From Scytalidium lignicola (lineage: Eukaryota; Ascomycota; Leotiomycetes), in assembly GCA_002812745.2 (NCBI GenBank), contig NCSJ02000179.1, positions 1 to 64,000 on the forward strand: a stretch of 64,000 nucleotides of DNA, written 5' to 3'. Below are positions 60,139 to 64,000 of this stretch, one piece after another. The notes under the pieces are model-generated. The model was not told where the DNA came from and searched no databases. It saw nothing but the letters and a program-made list of their open reading frames with translations. The first letter of the stretch is position 1. The number at the start of each line of letters is the position of its first letter. The position numbers were made by a program, and so were the translations under genes.

Positions 60139-61735
60139 TTAGCTAGAAGTCTTAAATGCCCAGTCAAAACTGTTGAGATCGGGGACCTGGGTTTCCTGAT
60201 CCGCGGCTTTTGTCCTTACAAAGTTATTCTCCACCCAAATCCTCAGCAAGTCATAAAACACGGAAGCCTCCATGCGTGAAACAATTGGCGGCGAGAGCTT
60301 CTTGTCTTCTAAATACGGTAGCGTTTGGAGAGCTTGAGATGCCTTGTAATTAATATCGTCGGGTGAGCACGTGGTAAGGGCCTGGCAGACGCGCTCAATG
60401 TGGTCCTGAAGAACCTCGACCTGCAATTTGTATGGCGAGCGCAGGAGCTTCACTAGAATGAATGCACAGTAGCTCATGGCTCGACGGACATAATAGGAGC
60501 CGTTGAGAGATTAATATGGCAACAAAGATCTATGACGCTGCAGGCATCTTCTTGAGCGTCCTTGACAAGCTTCAAGAGCTCTGGGGAAGAGGACATGTCA
60601 TCAAGTAATGCAAATGACCATAGCTGTACGCGAGCACACACAAAAATAATCTTCACCATCACTCATATTGCTCAGATACCGGTCTCGAAGCGTATCAAAA
60701 TCTTTACCCCGTAGCTTAATCACGTCGAGTCGCGCACTGGGATCTAGCAAGCCTGAAGGTATTGGGCCGTCAGAACGGAGGCTGAGGCTGGCTTGACCGA
60801 GCAGGTAGTGGATGCGACAGAGCTGGGAAAGATGCAGCTCAACTGTTGGATTATCGAAGGCATCGAGAAGTTGAGGGTCTAAGGTTGTAGGAGGGAGGAC
60901 TCCCAGGGAGCTGGCTTGCATCTGACCGACGAGGAAGCACGCCAGCCAAGTGGTCAACTTGACCTTGGTGATGGAATAAGCTGAAGGATCAGAGGTGTCG
61001 TTGATATGTGAATACGCTTGCATAGGCCGATGAAGGCCTAGCTGAAGGCTTGTTTGAGTGGCTAAACCGCTGTAGATGTGTGAAGGTTCTTCACTAAGAC
61101 TTGATAATGGGCACAGCCATATACAGAGGATGAGTAGAGCATGAACAGTCTCGATTGACCGTGAGGAGAAGAGTGAGTCCTTGAACATGTTTTTTATTGG
61201 TGCAGCGAGTCGAGATTGAAGCTTCCAACTTGACGTGGCTGAGCAGATGGTCCAGAAAAGTAAAAGACTTTTCACGTAGATTTCTTCCGCAGAATGGGCC
61301 CTCATCTTAAACAGCAAGTATTGATGATGTCAATTAAAATATCTTCTAAAACGCTCTTTCACCTGAGCAGGAGTGAGAGTGATATCGCCAATGATAAACA
61401 AAGATGTGCCGTCCCGTGGAGCACACGGGTCTACTCGTGGTAGTGTCTGTAGGATCAATGGTTGTTGAGCGGTCATGGTCATGTTGTCTTCAGGACTGCC
61501 AGAGACCTGCGAGGCCTATTCCACAGAAAAGGCAGCTGCACCTTGGTCGTTCTGTGGAAGCTGAATCGATGTTGAACTGCTTGGTGTTGAGATGACATTG
61601 CCTATAGCCGGTCGAGGCGGTTGGATCTCAGATATCCTCTGCGACATGCGTTTGGCCTTGGGCGTGCGTTTGAAGGTCTTGTCGAAGACGCAAGGTTTCT
61701 TGAGAGAGTGACAGCATGAGCAACCTTCTGGCTTA
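60139..61735 (-). pseudogene. Zn2Cys6 fungal transcription factor relic
   Basis: The minus strand starts with the second half of a Zn2Cys6 cluster, GCSCCHSLKKPCVFDK (C-x2-C-x6-C), at about 61,730. The first half should be upstream, but the sequence there is AT-rich and not coding. A linker follows, with an in-frame TAG after AAFSVE. Then come ITLTPAQVKERFRRYFN, an in-frame TGA, and the fungal regulatory middle region (KSLLLFWTICSATSSWKLQS, SIETVHALLILCIWLCPLSS, GLATQTSLQLGLHRPM). The later parts SFALLDDMSSSPELLKLV and YYVRRAMSYCAFILVKLL are in different frames near 60,500. The C-terminus WAFKTSS ends at 60,139. At least two stops, one frameshift and a missing N-terminus show that it is inactive. 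Intact relatives are nuclear DNA-binding regulators. Confidence 0.78.
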
Positions 61736-61927
61736 TCCTCAGAAATGTTATATCAAACTTTCTACTAGTAACAGTAAGTATACACTTTGGCTTTTATTTG
61801 CAGGAAAAGTTGAAAGTTTCCTTCTAGCAGATTAAACTGAAAACTATGTTAAATAAGTCAAGGTTACTAAGTACATTTGATAGTACAGCTATGTAAATAG
61901 AGGAAAAGCTTACAATATGTCAGCTCA

Positions 61928-61960
61928 AATCTTACACGGTGAATTTAACCGTGCAAGATT
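61928..61960. repeat. Inverted repeat, 13-bp arms
   Basis: aatcttacacggt and accgtgcaagatt pair around a 7-nt loop with a single A/G-type mismatch. It could be a transposon end or an RNA hairpin. Confidence 0.7.
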
Positions 61961-62040
61961 ACCATTATTACATTAAAATAGAATTCAAGGCAACAAGCTA
62001 CCATAAGCTCTATTAGCTAGAGCATATATTGTGCCTAGAC

Positions 62041-62080
62041 ATATCCGCGTGATTGTTGATATATCCGCGTGATTGTTGAT
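62041..62080. repeat. Exact 20-bp tandem duplication
   Basis: atatccgcgtgattgttgat occurs twice in immediate succession. Confidence 0.9.
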
Positions 62081-63486
62081 ATATTTATATCTAGAGTGAT
62101 CATGCTCCTCTTAACTGTGGGGGACTGCAGCAAATAATAATTTCCCCGCAAGAAAATGCTTATAAGGGCGTTTACCCCGGACTCTATCATCCGGGCGGGG
62201 CATTCGTACTTCTGGCTGTTTTCCTTGTGNTTTTTTTTTTTGCCCATTATATGGTCAGTTGTACAGCGTAAAAAGGTGAGTCGACGCCTATAACAATTCA
62301 TTATGAACATTACGGATACATTAATGTCCCCATTAAAACGAGAATATAGTCTATGAAGCTATTCTTAATTATAAGTAATACTTAGCGAGGCTCTCTGACG
62401 TGAACATAGTCGTTGAATCATTCTGGTTTACAACAAATGGGTCTAATAAGCAAAACACACTATAAAGTGAGTCGCATTATAAAACATCTTGATGCCATTG
62501 AGAGAAACAAGGCTGTACTGAGTTTGACGTGCTCGACTTCGCCAAGGGTTCAACTTGTCTTGACCATGAGATGCTATTTTATCTCGTATTAGCGAATTTT
62601 ATGAGTAATAATTGATGATATGATATCTAAATTGCAAATCAATGGAAGTAAAAGATCGAAATTTGTTCTCTGATGTAGGCTGTAGAGACGAATTTATTAC
62701 GTACCTACAGCCAGATTTGAAAACAGAGAGAGCATACTTTGTGCGGAATCGGGCAAAGTTAACCTGAGTTAAATTAGTCTAGCACGATAGGTAATTAATA
62801 TATCATACATACGAGAGGCACATGTATCTGGCCATATTATAATTGTGACCTCATATCAGTGCAAATATTGTATGTAGCCTCCGTATCTATGCCATATGCC
62901 AATTTCTCCCTCACCTTAACTAGGAAGGCCAAGGTATTACCTTGCCACTAGACTTCTCCCTGTTAGCGACAGAGTTTTAGTTGGTAGTAATAAACATTTA
63001 ACCGCACCAGACTTTAGCAGACAGGTGAGCTCAAGGATATGGAGGTAAAGCCTACGTGGAATCGCAGTAAACCCATGCGGTAAAAGATCTACCGAATCCC
63101 ACCCCGATCCCTCAGTTCGCAATGTGTTTTATTTGCACTTTTCTTCCTCGATCATAGTCTTGTGTTGCCATCTACCAATTGAAAGAGCGCAACTAGAAAT
63201 AAGTCCCCATCATTAACGTATATCATTGCGTGCCGGTATTGATTGCGCTCAAGTGCTGTCATTACATGCAAGCGGTTAAACGTTTCACAGGGTAATCCGT
63301 GAAAGTGAAATATTCTACCGCACATAAACCTTGGACACACAGGGCTTCGACGGGGAGAAGAATGACAAATTTGGCCACAGACTAGCTATAGGACTCACGA
63401 AGATTCCGGGAGTACGCTGTCATATTTCCCCTCAGACCCAGCCCTGTTCTATTCTTCAGCTGAAGTCCTCAACCCCCGTCNAAAAA

Positions 63487-64000
63487 ATGCTTGCAGCAAA
63501 GCCACGGATCCTCTTTTCAACCCCGTCTGCCATGCATTGGCTACTTATCAGGCCCTCAGCAAAGTCGCTCAGGTAGAAGTAGTGACAAGTAAGTCGCGAC
63601 AAGAATTTTTCCAGAACGTTGGAACAAAATATCACGACATCAGAGCCATCTACCGAACATCTGCAAGAGGAGCGGTAAGTCCTGCCTCTCTCCTTTCGTA
63701 TCAAAGAGGTAATGTGCCAAAGATGCAAGTGTAGGTGGCAGGCAATTTTGACAAGGAATTCATCTATCGGCTCCCTCCGTCCTTGAAGTACATCTGCCAT
63801 AATGGCGCAGGATACGATCAGATCGACGTGGAGGCCTGCAAATCTCGAGATATCATTGTTACTTACGCCCCCCGATCCCGTGACGGAAGCTACTGCGGAC
63901 CTTATCATCTTTCTTCTGCTCGGAGCGCTGAGACAACTGAACCCAGCAATCTACAGTCTGCGCAAGGGCAATTTCAAGAAGGGCCTCGACTTTGGTCATG
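63487..64000 (+). CDS. D-isomer-specific 2-hydroxyacid dehydrogenase, partial at window end, two frame breaks
   Basis: An NAD(P)-dependent reductase of the glyoxylate/hydroxypyruvate reductase type. The start ATG at 63,487 opens MLAAKPRILFSTPSAMHW. The homologous frame then shifts by one near 63,540 to ALSKVAQVEVVTSKSRQEFF and YHDIRAIYRTSARGA. A GT-AG intron (63,675-63,734, 60 nt) joins to VAGNFDKEFIYRLPPSLKYI and CHNGAGYDQIDVEACKSRDI. At a run of six C (63,868-63,873) the frame shifts again to PDPVTEATADLIIFLLLGAL and RQLNPAIYSLRKGNFKKG, and the window ends before the Rossmann GxGxxG motif. One C fewer would restore the frame, so this break may be a homopolymer error. The first break is not in a homopolymer. 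It is therefore either a pseudogene or an error-bearing functional gene. Confidence 0.8.

Larger units (their letters stand above)
61736..63486. other. Intergenic region with hairpin and short tandem repeat
   Basis: No gene is recognised. It holds a near-perfect hairpin at 61,928-61,960, an exact 20-bp tandem repeat at 62,041-62,080 and a T-run with N at about 62,230. A 91-codon minus-strand frame at 62,035-62,310 has no known domain. Confidence 0.5.

Overview
This is nuclear DNA of a filamentous ascomycete. The reasons are short introns of about 50 to 86 nt with GT-AG ends, two PTH11-type seven-helix receptors (one with a CFEM domain, a Pezizomycotina hallmark), a PNP-NACHT-ankyrin NLR relic, a Zn2Cys6 factor relic, and long AT-rich blocks of transposons whose Gln and Trp codons have become stops, as expected from repeat-induced point mutation (RIP). 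A leotiomycete would fit, but the sequence alone does not prove it.

Layout. 1-16.7 kb is ordinary gene-bearing DNA: a complete cytochrome P450 (minus), a PTH11-like receptor (plus), a decayed NLR (minus), a secreted bicovalent-FAD oxidoreductase (minus) and a CFEM-PTH11 receptor (plus). 16.8-47.0 kb is one large AT-rich block. It holds a long, largely open gene for a C2H2 / tyrosine-recombinase-like / RecQ-like helicase protein (19.4-24.1 kb), at least three RIP-damaged Ty3/Gypsy elements (25-26.3 kb plus, 28.4-32.3 kb minus, 34.0-38.7 kb plus), related LTRs at 26.9 and 34.0 kb, a GC-richer MITE at 32.8-33.3 kb with target duplication, an inverted copy of the Gypsy middle region, a short element bounded by 188-bp LTR-like repeats and carrying a minisatellite, and a hAT transposase relic. 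47.0-52.6 kb returns to normal composition: a sugar-type MFS transporter and a proline-rich secreted-type protein. 52.6-56.1 kb is a second AT-rich block with a Tc1/mariner relic. 56.1-64.0 kb has one intact gene, an alpha/beta hydrolase, among broken ones: an MFS relic, a transcription-factor relic and a 2-hydroxyacid dehydrogenase running off the window end with two frame breaks.

No obvious biosynthetic cluster or operon-like unit is present. The genes look like environment-sensing and accessory metabolism (receptors, P450, FAD oxidase, transporter, hydrolase) next to transposon-rich compartments. The best candidate for something unusual is the helicase-recombinase gene. It keeps its frame and all helicase motifs at very low GC, while its transposon neighbours are full of stops. 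Single Ns sit mostly at the ends of homopolymers, so frame breaks in the AT-rich parts may be sequencing artefacts.
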